Assembly (NCBI GenBank): GCA_965229785.1
Contig: CBDDJS010000001.1
Location: forward strand, 7,750,001 to 7,814,000
Direction of reading: 5' to 3'
From: JAWPMT01 sp965229785
GTDB taxonomy: Bacteria > Bacteroidota > Bacteroidia > Cytophagales > Cyclobacteriaceae
Length of the DNA stretch: 64,000 bases
The first letter of the stretch is position 1; each line of letters begins with the position of its first letter. Positions 43,790-53,013 of this stretch are shown piece by piece. The notes under the pieces were generated by a model that did not search any database, was not told the origin of the DNA, and was given only the letters and a program-made list of their open reading frames with translations. A program made the translations under genes and the position numbers.

Positions 43790-45928
43790 ATGCCACTAAC
43801 ACGAGAAATACGTACCCTCAGGAGGATATTTCTGCTACTCCTAACCAGCCTTACCATCATGGCTGGATCAGTATTTGTTTACATATTCGGTGACGCAAAG
43901 CGTGATCAGGTCAGTGATCTTATGTATGCCGCCAAAGTGATCCAGAGTTATTATGAACTCAGTTTTCATCAGTGGGAGTTAAGTCTATTGAGTGTAGGCA
44001 ACAGGATGTTGGAAATTGATGATCCTGGTGCACGGCTTGATTATGCTAATGAGGCGCTGGAAGTTTATGAAAAGGAATTACTTGCCTTCGGTTTTGCAGA
44101 TACCAGTGGACAAGTACTTACCTTCACAGGAAGGAGATTAAATGATTCGCTGCCAAATCTGAGAATGTCCGAAGACACTCGAAGGTCATTTGATCTTGCT
44201 TTGGAGCGACGTGGCATTTCACTTGGAGAGAGCTATTATTTCGAAAACGTGGCCGACTGGATCTTGCCTATTCGAGTACCCATTCGAAATGATCAGAACG
44301 AGATTGTGGCCGTAAACACTTCCGCTATTGATTACAGTTCCCTGATTGCTGAGTTGGAAGCTTTTGGGTTTGATAAGAACTATCAGATTCACCTGAAAAA
44401 TAATGATTTCAATACTACGCAGTTGTTCTACCCTTTGGACAGTGACCGGTATTCGCAAGTCCTCGGGTCTGATACTTTGGATTACGTCGATATAGATACG
44501 GTTGGGGTATTCGAAGGCCTCCATATCATGGTAGGAAAGAATCCCTTTACCAAAGAAGATGGGATGTTGGTTTGTACGGATATCGCTCCAGTCAATCATC
44601 GCCTGATCATTTCTGTTTCGGGATCGATTGTTTATGCGCAAATCCTCGAACGATTCAAGCTTGGATTGATCGTATATCTGGTATTGTTAGTGTCATCATT
44701 CTTTTTGTACCGGTATTTGAGGAAGAACCTCAAAACTTCTTTATCCAAGGTGAGAACCGAGCAGGCCAACCTCAAATCCATTTTTGAGAGCACTTCAAGT
44801 GTCATAGGGTTATTTGATGAAAAAAAGCATTTATTGGAATTCAATAGTGCTTTCAATAACTACTCCATGTTGACCGATAAACTTCCGTTGGAAAAACACA
44901 TGGATTTATTGTCAAAGATCAAACACCGTGAGTCAGCCGAAGTATTCAGTAAATTCATGGATCGGGCCCTGGGCGGAGAAAAATTTCAGGAAGAGGTATC
45001 TTACCCCGGACCTAATGGTGAGCTAACTTTTCGATTCACGTACAATCCTGTTTATGATGAAGGTCAGGTAGTAGGTTTTGCTTTCTTCGCAGAAGATATC
45101 ACAGAAATACGGAGTTATCAGCGACAGTTGGAAGAATACAACAAAGGGTTGGAGCAAAAAGTACTTGAGCGCACGCAAGAACTAGGGAGGAAAAATCAGG
45201 AATTAGAAGAAGGCTATCAAAAACTCAAAACAACCCAGCAACAATTGATAAAGGCGGAGAAAATGGCCTCTTTAGGCATACTTTCAGCGGGTATCGGCCA
45301 TGAGATCAACAATCCATTAAACTTCATTAAGCATGGAGCTATATCACTTAAGGAGCAGTTGCAATCCAACAACGATATGGTGGATTATGATCAGTATTTT
45401 CAGGTCATTGAGGAAGGAGTAAATAGAGCGTCAACCATTGTCATGGGTCTTTCGCATTTCAGCAGAACCGGGGAGGCCATGGATGAAGAGTGTGACTTGC
45501 ATCAGGTATTGGACAACAGCCTGACTTTGTTGACCAATCGATTAAAATCCAAGAGTATTGAGATCGTTAAGTCGTATGCTGCGGACCCGCGCGTGATTGC
45601 CGGAAATGAAGGGAAATTGCATCAGGTTTTTACCAATATCATTACCAATGCTGAGCAAGCCATTTTAAAGAAAGGCACGATCAGGTTGAGTAGTAGTAAT
45701 CAGCAAAACCGGGTGGTTATCGAGATAGCCGATAGCGGAACCGGCATGGATAGATCGACCTTGCAAAAAATCACTGATCCTTTTTTTACCACCAAAAGCC
45801 CGGGTGAAGGGACTGGATTGGGCCTTTTCATTTGTCAGATGATCATCGATGAACATGATGCTCAAATGGAAGTGTTTTCCGAGATAGGTGGAGGCACCAC
45901 ATTTGTATTAAGCTTCAAAGCCCTTTGA
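43790..45928 (+). CDS. Sensor histidine kinase with periplasmic sensor and PAS domain
   Basis: A 712-residue hybrid-free kinase. Membrane helices near residues 11-34 and 285-307 bracket a periplasmic Cache-like sensor. A PAS domain (ESTSSVIGLFDEKKHLLEFN) follows, then a long coiled coil, the dimerisation motif GIGHEINNPLNF (His504) and a HATPase domain with N-box FTNIITNAEQAI, DSGTGM and GTGLGLFI. No response regulator is adjacent, so it is an orphan kinase. The ligand is unknown. Confidence 0.92.
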   Translation: MPLTREIRTLRRIFLLLLTSLTIMAGSVFVYIFGDAKRDQVSDLMYAAKVIQSYYELSFHQWELSLLSVGNRMLEIDDPGARLDYANEALEVYEKELLAFGFADTSGQVLTFTGRRLNDSLPNLRMSEDTRRSFDLALERRGISLGESYYFENVADWILPIRVPIRNDQNEIVAVNTSAIDYSSLIAELEAFGFDKNYQIHLKNNDFNTTQLFYPLDSDRYSQVLGSDTLDYVDIDTVGVFEGLHIMVGKNPFTKEDGMLVCTDIAPVNHRLIISVSGSIVYAQILERFKLGLIVYLVLLVSSFFLYRYLRKNLKTSLSKVRTEQANLKSIFESTSSVIGLFDEKKHLLEFNSAFNNYSMLTDKLPLEKHMDLLSKIKHRESAEVFSKFMDRALGGEKFQEEVSYPGPNGELTFRFTYNPVYDEGQVVGFAFFAEDITEIRSYQRQLEEYNKGLEQKVLERTQELGRKNQELEEGYQKLKTTQQQLIKAEKMASLGILSAGIGHEINNPLNFIKHGAISLKEQLQSNNDMVDYDQYFQVIEEGVNRASTIVMGLSHFSRTGEAMDEECDLHQVLDNSLTLLTNRLKSKSIEIVKSYAADPRVIAGNEGKLHQVFTNIITNAEQAILKKGTIRLSSSNQQNRVVIEIADSGTGMDRSTLQKITDPFFTTKSPGEGTGLGLFICQMIIDEHDAQMEVFSEIGGGTTFVLSFKAL

Positions 45929-45936
45929 GACATGAT

Positions 45937-47424
45937 TTACTCCAACATGCCTCCGATATTCCAGTAGTAGATCAAAAAAGAAAGGCCGGTGAACGCTATT
46001 GTGAAAATCAAATAAGACAATCTTCCCTTTGCTTTTTCTCTCAACAAAACCACACAGCGATACATAAAGTACAAAGCTGCTAAACCCAGAAACAACTGGA
46101 TCATGAAAGGGTAAAAGCTGAGTGAAATGGATGCTGAACGGGTTCCATCAAGAATTTGCAGCAACTGATAGGCCACCAATGCAATGGATACGCTGGCAAA
46201 TATCACCGGAATCTTCAAGAAGCTTGGCTTGCCGCGGAGGTGGCGGATCAAAAATGAAATGATGATCACCAACAGAATGATCAGAAAAACACCAAGGGGA
46301 ACTATACTTCTGATGAATCGATTCCTAAAGGCCGTTTCATGGGCCCAATTGATGCTTTTATTGGCATATCCCGCTTCTTTCAGAAGAATAGTCGCATCTA
46401 CTTGTGTTAGCTTTTTTACTTCTGGATAAATGGATTTTGCCTGTTTACTATCAATCAGAAGCATAGGTGCTTCTTCGAAAACCGAAGCATCAATCAGACT
46501 TCTTTCTGGATTGTAACGGTGAATAGAGATCGACAAAGTTTTTTGATCTTTTTGTTGAGCTTCCTGACGGACATGGTTACCAAACGTGAGTATGCCATTT
46601 GGCCCCACGCCATACATGGTGTGCGCTCCGCCCATTTTAAATATAGCTTTAGCATCAGGAGCAGCCTTAAGATAATGGTCAAAATTGGTTCCCATGAGCA
46701 ACTCTCTGGATTGCACAGATGCATTTCTGGTGGCTGGGTTCATCCATCGATGGAAAATGTCGATGGTTTGCCGTAATTCCTTCAGGATTTGGTCTTTCTC
46801 AGCGGAATCATTCGATTTGAATATGGCCTCCAGAGCATTGATGTCTTCCTGGTGATCTTGTCGGGTATACCTGCCCATTTTGAGCGTGGCTTTAAGGAAA
46901 GCACCTCGGGCAATCCTTCTTTGTTGGTTGGTATTGGCCAGTGCAATCAGTCGGGCATAGGGATGTATAGCAGTTTGCATCTGATCCACTCCCCAGATCG
47001 GCGTTTGGATCGATGGATTCAAGTCAATGGCCGATTGCATTAGCTTCAAATCTCCATTCGTGTCAAAAGCGATGCTGTGAGGATGCTTTTGAGCGAAGGC
47101 TGATACGCCTTGTTCGGCAGCACGTTGAGTCGTCCAGCCATCGGCTTCCAGTATCAAATAATGAAATTTTTTTGAATGCAGTTCGCGGTACATGAAATCG
47201 ACAAATTCCGCGATCCCCTCTACGCCGTGTTGTTCACCAAACATGAGGAACTGAACACTGTCAGCTTTTTTTAAGATCCAGTCAATGCCCGGGCCTGTAT
47301 AAGTGCCATTATTCTCCAGAATTGGATAGAGGTAGTGATCATCTTCCTGAGCCAGTAGAACATGGGACAGAAAGATGAAAAGTAATGACAATAGGTATGA
47401 AGATTTAATTGCGTTTTGGGGCAT
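45937..47424 (-). CDS. EreA/ChaN-like domain protein with C-terminal membrane helices
   Basis: A 495-residue protein with an N-terminal signal sequence ending in VLLAQ, then a domain of about 300 residues opening with LMFGEQHGVEGIAEFVDFMY. The GExH motif is shared by erythromycin-esterase-like and ChaN/TraB-type proteins, which bind metal or heme. MGGAHTMYGVGP near residue 270 is a second family signature. The last 130 residues contain four membrane helices, an unusual addition. The domain should face the periplasm. Enzymatic role unproven. Converges with the kinase gene. Confidence 0.7.
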   Translation of the reverse strand: MPQNAIKSSYLLSLLFIFLSHVLLAQEDDHYLYPILENNGTYTGPGIDWILKKADSVQFLMFGEQHGVEGIAEFVDFMYRELHSKKFHYLILEADGWTTQRAAEQGVSAFAQKHPHSIAFDTNGDLKLMQSAIDLNPSIQTPIWGVDQMQTAIHPYARLIALANTNQQRRIARGAFLKATLKMGRYTRQDHQEDINALEAIFKSNDSAEKDQILKELRQTIDIFHRWMNPATRNASVQSRELLMGTNFDHYLKAAPDAKAIFKMGGAHTMYGVGPNGILTFGNHVRQEAQQKDQKTLSISIHRYNPERSLIDASVFEEAPMLLIDSKQAKSIYPEVKKLTQVDATILLKEAGYANKSINWAHETAFRNRFIRSIVPLGVFLIILLVIIISFLIRHLRGKPSFLKIPVIFASVSIALVAYQLLQILDGTRSASISLSFYPFMIQLFLGLAALYFMYRCVVLLREKAKGRLSYLIFTIAFTGLSFLIYYWNIGGMLE

Positions 47425-47659
47425 TGTTGCAGGTTCAAAGACATGATGATTTCACTCAATATTACTGGTTGAAATTCATCCTGAGTTTTCCGGTAAAGCA
47501 AAATGGCTGTTTAAATGAGTTTTGGATGAGCGAATGGATTTCACTCAACCTTCGAATGTCATGGTTCAGCGCTAAGGGCAATTGATTCAAGGTTAAAAAG
47601 TAATTATTCGCTTAAATTATCGCGTCGTAAATGCTGCACTTAGTGAGATTTGGCCTCTA

Positions 47660-48673
47660 ATGATGAATCTGATCATCCGTAAAAATATCTGGTATCCGCC
47701 CTTGCTTGCCACAGTGCTCTATGGCATTTATGTGATCAGTACAAATTTTAATTCACCAGAAAACTTTTCCTGGATTGCACTCTCCAAGTCCATCATTCAA
47801 TTTTATGCCTACTTATTTTTTATTGGTTTCATCGATAAAAAGGTAGAGGGGTGGGACTTTAATGAAAACCTCAAATTGGTGATCACGGCGGTCCTTGGGT
47901 GGGTAGTATCCATGATTTTTGGATTGATCTTTTACGTGATCGTAAAGCAGACTTTGATTGTTCTGCATAATCAAAATGATAGCATCGGATTTTATCATCT
48001 GTTGATTACTTCCCTGAGTATTACAGTGGGATATGTATTGATCTTAAGCATGTATTGGGTGACTAGAAGCAGTCGACAACAATTGGAAGCTGAACTTCGT
48101 CAGGCAGCCTATGAAAAGGAACAATTGCAACTTCGGTATGAGCTTTTGTACAATAAGCTGGAACCGCATTTTTTATTCAATAACCTCAATACACTGCACA
48201 GTCTAATCGTAGAAGAAAATAAGGCTGCGGAAGGATTTGTTATGAGTTTATCAAAGGTCATGCGTTATAGTTTCCAGTCACAAGATCAGGATGCGATTAC
48301 CGTGGAGGAAGAGTTGAAGGTTTTCGATCATTACATCTCCATCCTTAACGAACGGTTGGGTGATCAGCTGACTTATCGGCTGAATGGTCAGCCCAATTCG
48401 AGATTGATCGTACCGATGACCTTTTTGAATTTGCTGGAAAATGTGATCAAGCACAATGAAATAGGAGCGGGTCATCCCCTGCTGATCACGATCGAATTCG
48501 GAGAAAACAATCTTCAGGTTTCTAATAATGTAAATCCCAGAACCACGAACGATCAGGGAAACAGTGGATTGAAAACCCTGAAGGAGATATACCGGATCAA
48601 ATCCGGCAAAGAAATGAGTTATGCACTGGATCAGGGCGTTTTTAAAGTTCAAATCCCTTACCTCACGGCATGA
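47660..48673 (+). CDS. LytS/YehU-type sensor histidine kinase
   Basis: A 337-residue kinase of the His_kinase (LytS) class. Four membrane helices occupy about residues 14-133, a coiled segment follows, and the phosphoacceptor is His170 in LEPHFLFNNLNTL. A HATPase part (LLENVIKHNEIG, NSGLKTLKEIY) ends the protein. There is no separate input domain, so it may sense the membrane. It overlaps the LytTR regulator by four bases (ATGA), a tightly coupled pair. Confidence 0.94.
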   Translation: MMNLIIRKNIWYPPLLATVLYGIYVISTNFNSPENFSWIALSKSIIQFYAYLFFIGFIDKKVEGWDFNENLKLVITAVLGWVVSMIFGLIFYVIVKQTLIVLHNQNDSIGFYHLLITSLSITVGYVLILSMYWVTRSSRQQLEAELRQAAYEKEQLQLRYELLYNKLEPHFLFNNLNTLHSLIVEENKAAEGFVMSLSKVMRYSFQSQDQDAITVEEELKVFDHYISILNERLGDQLTYRLNGQPNSRLIVPMTFLNLLENVIKHNEIGAGHPLLITIEFGENNLQVSNNVNPRTTNDQGNSGLKTLKEIYRIKSGKEMSYALDQGVFKVQIPYLTA

Positions 48674-49380
48674 ATGTATTGATCATAGAGGATGAGCGGA
48701 ATTCTGCTGAAAAACTGAAGAAATACCTTCACCAAATTGATGAAGAGATCAAGGTGATGGCTGAATTAAGTAGCGTTCGTGAAAGTATTCGTTTTCTCAG
48801 GGAACGGAGAGATCCGGATTTGATATTTATTGACATTCAATTAGCCGATGGCGAGTCATTTGAGATTTTTGAACAGGTGTCCAGTGAAGCCTTTCTCATT
48901 TTTGTTACTGCGTATGACCAGCATGCGCTTCGGGCATTGGACCTGAAGGTTGTCAGTTATTTACTCAAACCATTTGACCGGCAGGATGTCGCAAAAGCCC
49001 TGCAGAAGTATGATGGATTTCGGGAACAGAAGAAGTTGGAAGTACCGAAGGAACGATTTGTAGTCAAAAAGGGCAATCGATCCTATACCTTTTCCATTCA
49101 TGACATTGCTTATTTTGTAAAAGATCAGGTGCTGTATTTGGTGGCCAGGTCCGGGGAACGATTTTTGATGGACTACACCCTGGACGAGTTGGAAGCTAAG
49201 CTGAGTCCGGTACTGTTTTTCAGGATCAATAGAGGGTGTCTTATCCACTACGAAAGCATTGAGAGTTTTACCGCTGACTCCAGTCATCGATACCGGATTA
49301 AATTGAAACAATCAGACGAGGAATTGATGGTTAGTCAATCCAGATCAAGCGATTTCAAACGTTGGGTACAGGCTTTTTGA
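48670..49380 (+). CDS. LytTR response regulator
   Basis: A 236-residue regulator. The receiver domain shows acidic VLIIEDE, phosphoacceptor Asp55 (IFIDIQLADG), Thr in FVTAYDQ and Lys in LLKPF. Residues 130-236 form a LytTR DNA-binding domain (RFVVKKGNRSYTF, INRGCLIHYESIESF). It is co-translated with the preceding LytS-type kinase, so this is a complete two-component system; its target genes are not evident here. Confidence 0.95.
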   Translation: MNVLIIEDERNSAEKLKKYLHQIDEEIKVMAELSSVRESIRFLRERRDPDLIFIDIQLADGESFEIFEQVSSEAFLIFVTAYDQHALRALDLKVVSYLLKPFDRQDVAKALQKYDGFREQKKLEVPKERFVVKKGNRSYTFSIHDIAYFVKDQVLYLVARSGERFLMDYTLDELEAKLSPVLFFRINRGCLIHYESIESFTADSSHRYRIKLKQSDEELMVSQSRSSDFKRWVQAF

Positions 49381-49461
49381 ACTGATAAGGCTCAGATAAG
49401 GATTTACGCTCGACTTCTCAGGTTGGCGGAGGTTCTCTGGGCTGGTTGATCTCTCGAAGCC

Positions 49462-50667
49462 CTAAGCCAACTTCTCAAACGTCAATTTCGGATTTTTCAA
49501 AGCCTTCATGCTACTGGCCAATCCTTCCAGGGTCAGTGGAAACATTCGGTTGTTGAAAAACTGCTGTAGCATTTGTGTAGATTCGGAATACTGCCAGTAG
49601 GAGAGGTGCGTCGGATTGAGCCAGATCACACTTTTGAAGTGGTCTCTGATGCGCTCTAACCAAACAAATCCGGCTTCCTGATTGTGATGTTCAACGGAGC
49701 CACCCGCGTAAGTCAACTCATAGGGTCCCATCGAGGCATCACCAACAATGATCACTTTGTAATCGGGATTGTATTTGTGAAGAACGTCATAGGTAGAAGT
49801 CTTTTCATTCCAGCGTCGGCGGTTGTCCTTCCAAACTCCTTCGTAGATGCAATTGTGGAAGTAGAAATACTCCATGTGCTTGAACTCATGTCGGGCCGCA
49901 GTAAATAGCCGTTCACAGGCTTCAATATGACCATCCATGGAGCCGCCCACGTCGAAAAAGAGGAGCACTTTGACATTGTTCTTTTTCTGTGCCTGTAAGG
50001 CAATGTCCAGATAGCCAGCATTTTCGGAGGTCTTCCTAATCGTATCGTCCAGATCAAGTTCTGTCGGTAATCCTTCTCTTGTCAGGATCCTCAATCGCTT
50101 CAGGGCCATTTTCATGGTCCGGGTATTCAGTTCTACGTCTCCCGAAAGATTCTTAAACTCACGTTTGTCCCAGACCTTGGCAGCTCTGCCGGCACCGGAT
50201 CCTTTTTGCCCAACACGGATACCCTCAGGGTTATAGCCGTAAGCCCCAAAGGGTGAAGTGCCTCCGGTTCCTATCCATTTGTTTCCACCACCGTGTCTCT
50301 TTTCCTGTTCTTTGAGTAGTTCTTTCATTCGCTCAATGAGCTTATCAAGACCACCCAGTGCTTCAATTTTCTTTTTATCCTCTTCCGATAAATCACGGAT
50401 TTGCCCCTTCTTCAGCCATTCCTCTGGAATATCCGCAGTAAAATCTTCCGCATCACCTTCTACTCCCTGGAAGAAGCTCCCGAATACACGATCAAACAGA
50501 TCGTACTGATGCTCACTTTTTACCCAGGTGGCTTTACACAGATAATAGAAGTCATCGACACTATTGCCCACTACTTCTTTATCCAGTGCCTCCAACAAAT
50601 GGAACAGATCCACCATGCTGATGGTCAGTCCTGCTCGTTTGGCGAAATAGAAGAAGCTAATGAACAT
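49462..50667 (-). CDS. VWA domain protein (CoxE-like) partnered with MoxR
   Basis: A 401-residue cytosolic protein of the CoxE-like VWA class. The MIDAS motif appears as DVGGSMDGH near residue 232, then FHNCIYEGVWKD and IIVGDASMGPYEL. The preceding region (residues 80-190) is charged and Gly-rich (GGGNKWIGTGGTSPFG). CoxE-type proteins work with MoxR ATPases in maturing or activating other proteins. The MoxR gene lies six bases upstream on the same strand. Confidence 0.88.
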   Translation of the reverse strand: MFISFFYFAKRAGLTISMVDLFHLLEALDKEVVGNSVDDFYYLCKATWVKSEHQYDLFDRVFGSFFQGVEGDAEDFTADIPEEWLKKGQIRDLSEEDKKKIEALGGLDKLIERMKELLKEQEKRHGGGNKWIGTGGTSPFGAYGYNPEGIRVGQKGSGAGRAAKVWDKREFKNLSGDVELNTRTMKMALKRLRILTREGLPTELDLDDTIRKTSENAGYLDIALQAQKKNNVKVLLFFDVGGSMDGHIEACERLFTAARHEFKHMEYFYFHNCIYEGVWKDNRRRWNEKTSTYDVLHKYNPDYKVIIVGDASMGPYELTYAGGSVEHHNQEAGFVWLERIRDHFKSVIWLNPTHLSYWQYSESTQMLQQFFNNRMFPLTLEGLASSMKALKNPKLTFEKLA

Positions 50668-50673
50668 GAGGGA

Positions 50674-51519
50674 TCAATTTAAGAAGCTGGAACCAAAACG
50701 TGTCACGAACTCAATATCCTGCTCATTTTTCAGAAGGGCTCCGCGATAAGGAAAGTCATCCTCAGAGATTTTCGTGTTGGCCAAATCTTCGTCAGTGGCT
50801 TTCACGGCCATGAGTAACCGTATCCAGTCAATCAATTCACTGGTTGAAGGCTTCTTTTTAAGCTGTGCAATGTCTCTTACTTCATAAAAACGCGTCAATG
50901 CCCTGTCAATCAATGTGTCCCGGATTTCCGGAAAATGGACCTTCACAATCTTGATCATCGTTTCGGGCTCGGGGAATCGGATGTAGTGAAAGAAACATCT
51001 TCTCAGGAAAGCGTCGGGTAATTCCTTTTCATTATTCGAGGTAATGATCACAATGGGACGTTTCTTAGCCTTGATGGTTGCCTGGGTTTCGTATACGAAA
51101 AATTCCATACGATCCAATTCCAACAGCAAGTCATTTGGAAATTCGATATCTGCTTTATCAATCTCATCGATAAGTAATACCACTTGCTCTTCCGCCTCAA
51201 AGGCCTCCCAAAGTTTTCCTTTCTTGATGTATTTACTAATATCAGCGACGTTATTGTCGCCCAATTGTGAATCTCTTAGGCGTGTTACGGCATCATATTC
51301 ATACAATCCCTGTTGTGCGGTTGTCGTTGATTTGATGTGCCAGGTAATGAGTTTTTTATTCATAGCCTTGGCAATCTCATAAGCCAACAGTGTTTTTCCT
51401 GTTCCTGGTTCTCCTTTCAGGATCAGGGGTTTTTCCAAAGTGGCGGAAGCTTCCACGGCAATACTCAGTTCCCTCGTGGCTACGTACGAATCGGTTCCTT
51501 CAAATTTCATCTTGCTCAT
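50674..51519 (-). CDS. MoxR family AAA+ ATPase
   Basis: A 281-residue MoxR-type ATPase. Motifs: Walker A GEPGTGKT near residue 38, Walker B VVLLIDEIDKAD, sensor TSNNEKELPDAFLRRCFFHYI. It is shorter than typical MoxR proteins at the C-terminus but has the helical lid. Together with the VWA gene downstream it forms a two-gene chaperone-like module, whose client is unknown. Divergent from a beta-barrel gene. Confidence 0.92.
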   Translation of the reverse strand: MSKMKFEGTDSYVATRELSIAVEASATLEKPLILKGEPGTGKTLLAYEIAKAMNKKLITWHIKSTTTAQQGLYEYDAVTRLRDSQLGDNNVADISKYIKKGKLWEAFEAEEQVVLLIDEIDKADIEFPNDLLLELDRMEFFVYETQATIKAKKRPIVIITSNNEKELPDAFLRRCFFHYIRFPEPETMIKIVKVHFPEIRDTLIDRALTRFYEVRDIAQLKKKPSTSELIDWIRLLMAVKATDEDLANTKISEDDFPYRGALLKNEQDIEFVTRFGSSFLN

Positions 51520-51626
51520 ATAACACCTATAGTACTGCTGAAAGTTACCGCTTCTTTGTCATACAGGTGATTTTAACTCGTGATGAGAACAAATACCAGA
51601 TTAGTTTTGCCGTTACAATTAACAGA

Positions 51627-52346
51627 ATGATTCGGATACTCGTTTTCATAGGCTGCTTGAGTTGTGCCTGGATGGGGCAAGCCCAGTCGCGCTCATACCT
51701 TGGTTTAAGGGCAGGAGGACAAGCTTCATCGGCTTACATTGTGCATACTATTTTTCCAGTCAATATGGATGTGAATTTTGTGCAAACAGCCCATGTGGGA
51801 GCGGTGTTCAAACATTTCAATTTCCGTTCGACCAATCCCAAAGCGTTGCAGGCGGGCTTTCAAACGGGTGTCAATTACATTGAAAGAGGGTGGCAACAAA
51901 ACTTTCCTGATGAATTCAGTTTGCAACCTTACCAAACCCGGCTCGGTTATTTGGAAGTCCCTGTTGAAGCCATTCTGTATTGGGGACAAAAAAGCACGAA
52001 ATTTTATTTGACCATGGGGCTCTATTACGAGCGTTTGATTACTGATCGTGCTAAGAATCGACCAACGGATGAGCAGATCACGGAATTAGAAGCCGCACAA
52101 ACCAATTTCTATGAGTATGATGAAAGTAGAGGTGATCGCGTAAATGGATATGGTGGTCGATTCGCATTTGGCGCTTTCACGGACCTTCCCTTTGGTACTG
52201 TCCAATTGGAAATCTTCTCTTCAATTAGTTTCAGTGGTGTATTCGAATTTACTAATCGAACGACTGCTATACCTGATCAATCTAACTTGTATTCCATCGG
52301 ATTATCCGCTGCCTACCTCATTCGCTTCGGTAAACTGGCATTCTGA
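51627..52346 (+). CDS. PorT-like outer-membrane beta-barrel protein
   Basis: A 239-residue protein with signal peptide (IRILVFIGCLSCAWMGQAQ) and barrel strands (SYLGLRAGGQASS, LGYLEVPVEAILYWG, KFYLTMGLYYERL), ending in AAYLIRFGKLAF. The long open frame upstream of the ATG at 51627 overlaps the MoxR start and is not signal-like, so I do not count it. Function unknown. Confidence 0.78.
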   Translation: MIRILVFIGCLSCAWMGQAQSRSYLGLRAGGQASSAYIVHTIFPVNMDVNFVQTAHVGAVFKHFNFRSTNPKALQAGFQTGVNYIERGWQQNFPDEFSLQPYQTRLGYLEVPVEAILYWGQKSTKFYLTMGLYYERLITDRAKNRPTDEQITELEAAQTNFYEYDESRGDRVNGYGGRFAFGAFTDLPFGTVQLEIFSSISFSGVFEFTNRTTAIPDQSNLYSIGLSAAYLIRFGKLAF

Positions 52347-52475
52347 TAGTTTTGCGAAAACGTTTTCGGCGATCAGACTGGCATGTGTTATCCGTCAATT
52401 TTGTATTATCATACGAATGAATTTGCAATAACAAACGTTTGAAATTATAAATTTTAACAGAAAACTAACATTCTG

Positions 52476-52508
52476 TTGTTTTTGTGAACAATAATTCGAA
52501 TAATTTTG
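52476..52508 (+). promoter_or_regulatory. Bacteroidota-type promoter of the small-protein gene
   Basis: TAATTTTG at 52501-52508 matches the TAnnTTTG -7 element. TTG at 52476-52478 (22 bases upstream) or TTTG at 52481-52484 (16 bases) would be the -33 element. It predicts a short leader of about 25 bases before the ATG at 52541. Confidence 0.65.
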
Positions 52509-52540
52509 CATCAAATTCATAATTGACCACCACAAAGGTT

Positions 52541-52792
52541 ATGGCAGTATCTGTTGAAAAAATCGAACAAGCTTGTGTTGACGCAAAGGATAAGTTGACA
52601 AAGTTGAACATTGAAGAGCAACTAGTTGGAGAACTAGAATGGTGCTTGGGTAGCTACGCAAATGATGGCAATCCTTCAGGATTAGTATTGAAAGGAAAAG
52701 AAGCGCTTACTGCTTTGGAAAATTTCAAGAAAGACAACCCAAGAAAAGTAGCCAAGAAATTCATCGACGACTTGGAAAAAGCATTCGCTTAA
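52541..52792 (+). CDS. Small acidic/lysine-rich helical protein of unknown function
   Basis: An 83-residue soluble protein, nearly all helical, with KIEQACVDAKDKLTKLNIEEQL, ELEWCLGSYAND and FKKDNPRKVAKKFIDDLEKAF. No signal or membrane segment. A good promoter, a strong terminator and a compact gene suggest a monocistronic, possibly abundant protein. The upstream TTG in frame would add only MTTTKV, so the ATG at 52541 is preferred. I do not recognise the family. Confidence 0.78.
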   Translation: MAVSVEKIEQACVDAKDKLTKLNIEEQLVGELEWCLGSYANDGNPSGLVLKGKEALTALENFKKDNPRKVAKKFIDDLEKAFA

Positions 52793-52815
52793 TTTTTATA
52801 ATTATAGTCGATAAG

Positions 52816-52850
52816 AATCCCGGGTACTGCAATGTGTCCGGGATTTTTTT
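52816..52850 (+). terminator. Rho-independent terminator after the small-protein gene
   Basis: An 8-bp perfect stem (AATCCCGG at 52816-52823, CCGGGATT at 52838-52845) with a 14-base loop is followed by a run of T. Confidence 0.88.
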
Positions 52851-52868
52851 TGTGTCCTAAAAGCTCAA

Positions 52869-52928
52869 ATTCCCTTACAATCAACCTCGTGTTGCTTTGA
52901 AGTAACACGAGGTTGATTGTAAGGGAAT
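52869..52928. repeat. Perfect 25-bp inverted repeat
   Basis: Arms at 52869-52893 and 52904-52928 are exact reverse complements, starting ATTCCCTTAC and ending GTAAGGGAAT. The 10-base centre extends the helix by three more pairs plus a G-U pair around a TG loop. There is no T run. It sits in the gap between the convergent small-protein gene and the DUF5916 gene. Confidence 0.8.
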
Positions 52929-53013
52929 GACGAGTCTGGGGAAAAACACTTACCCTAAACCGAACCAGAGAACCTGTTCCTTGCCTTCTGGTATAAAGGG
53001 CTATGATGATTCT

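Noticed and set aside
51390..51626. N-terminal extension of the barrel gene at 51627
   Set aside because: It overlaps the MoxR start on the other strand and would precede the signal peptide with non-signal sequence.
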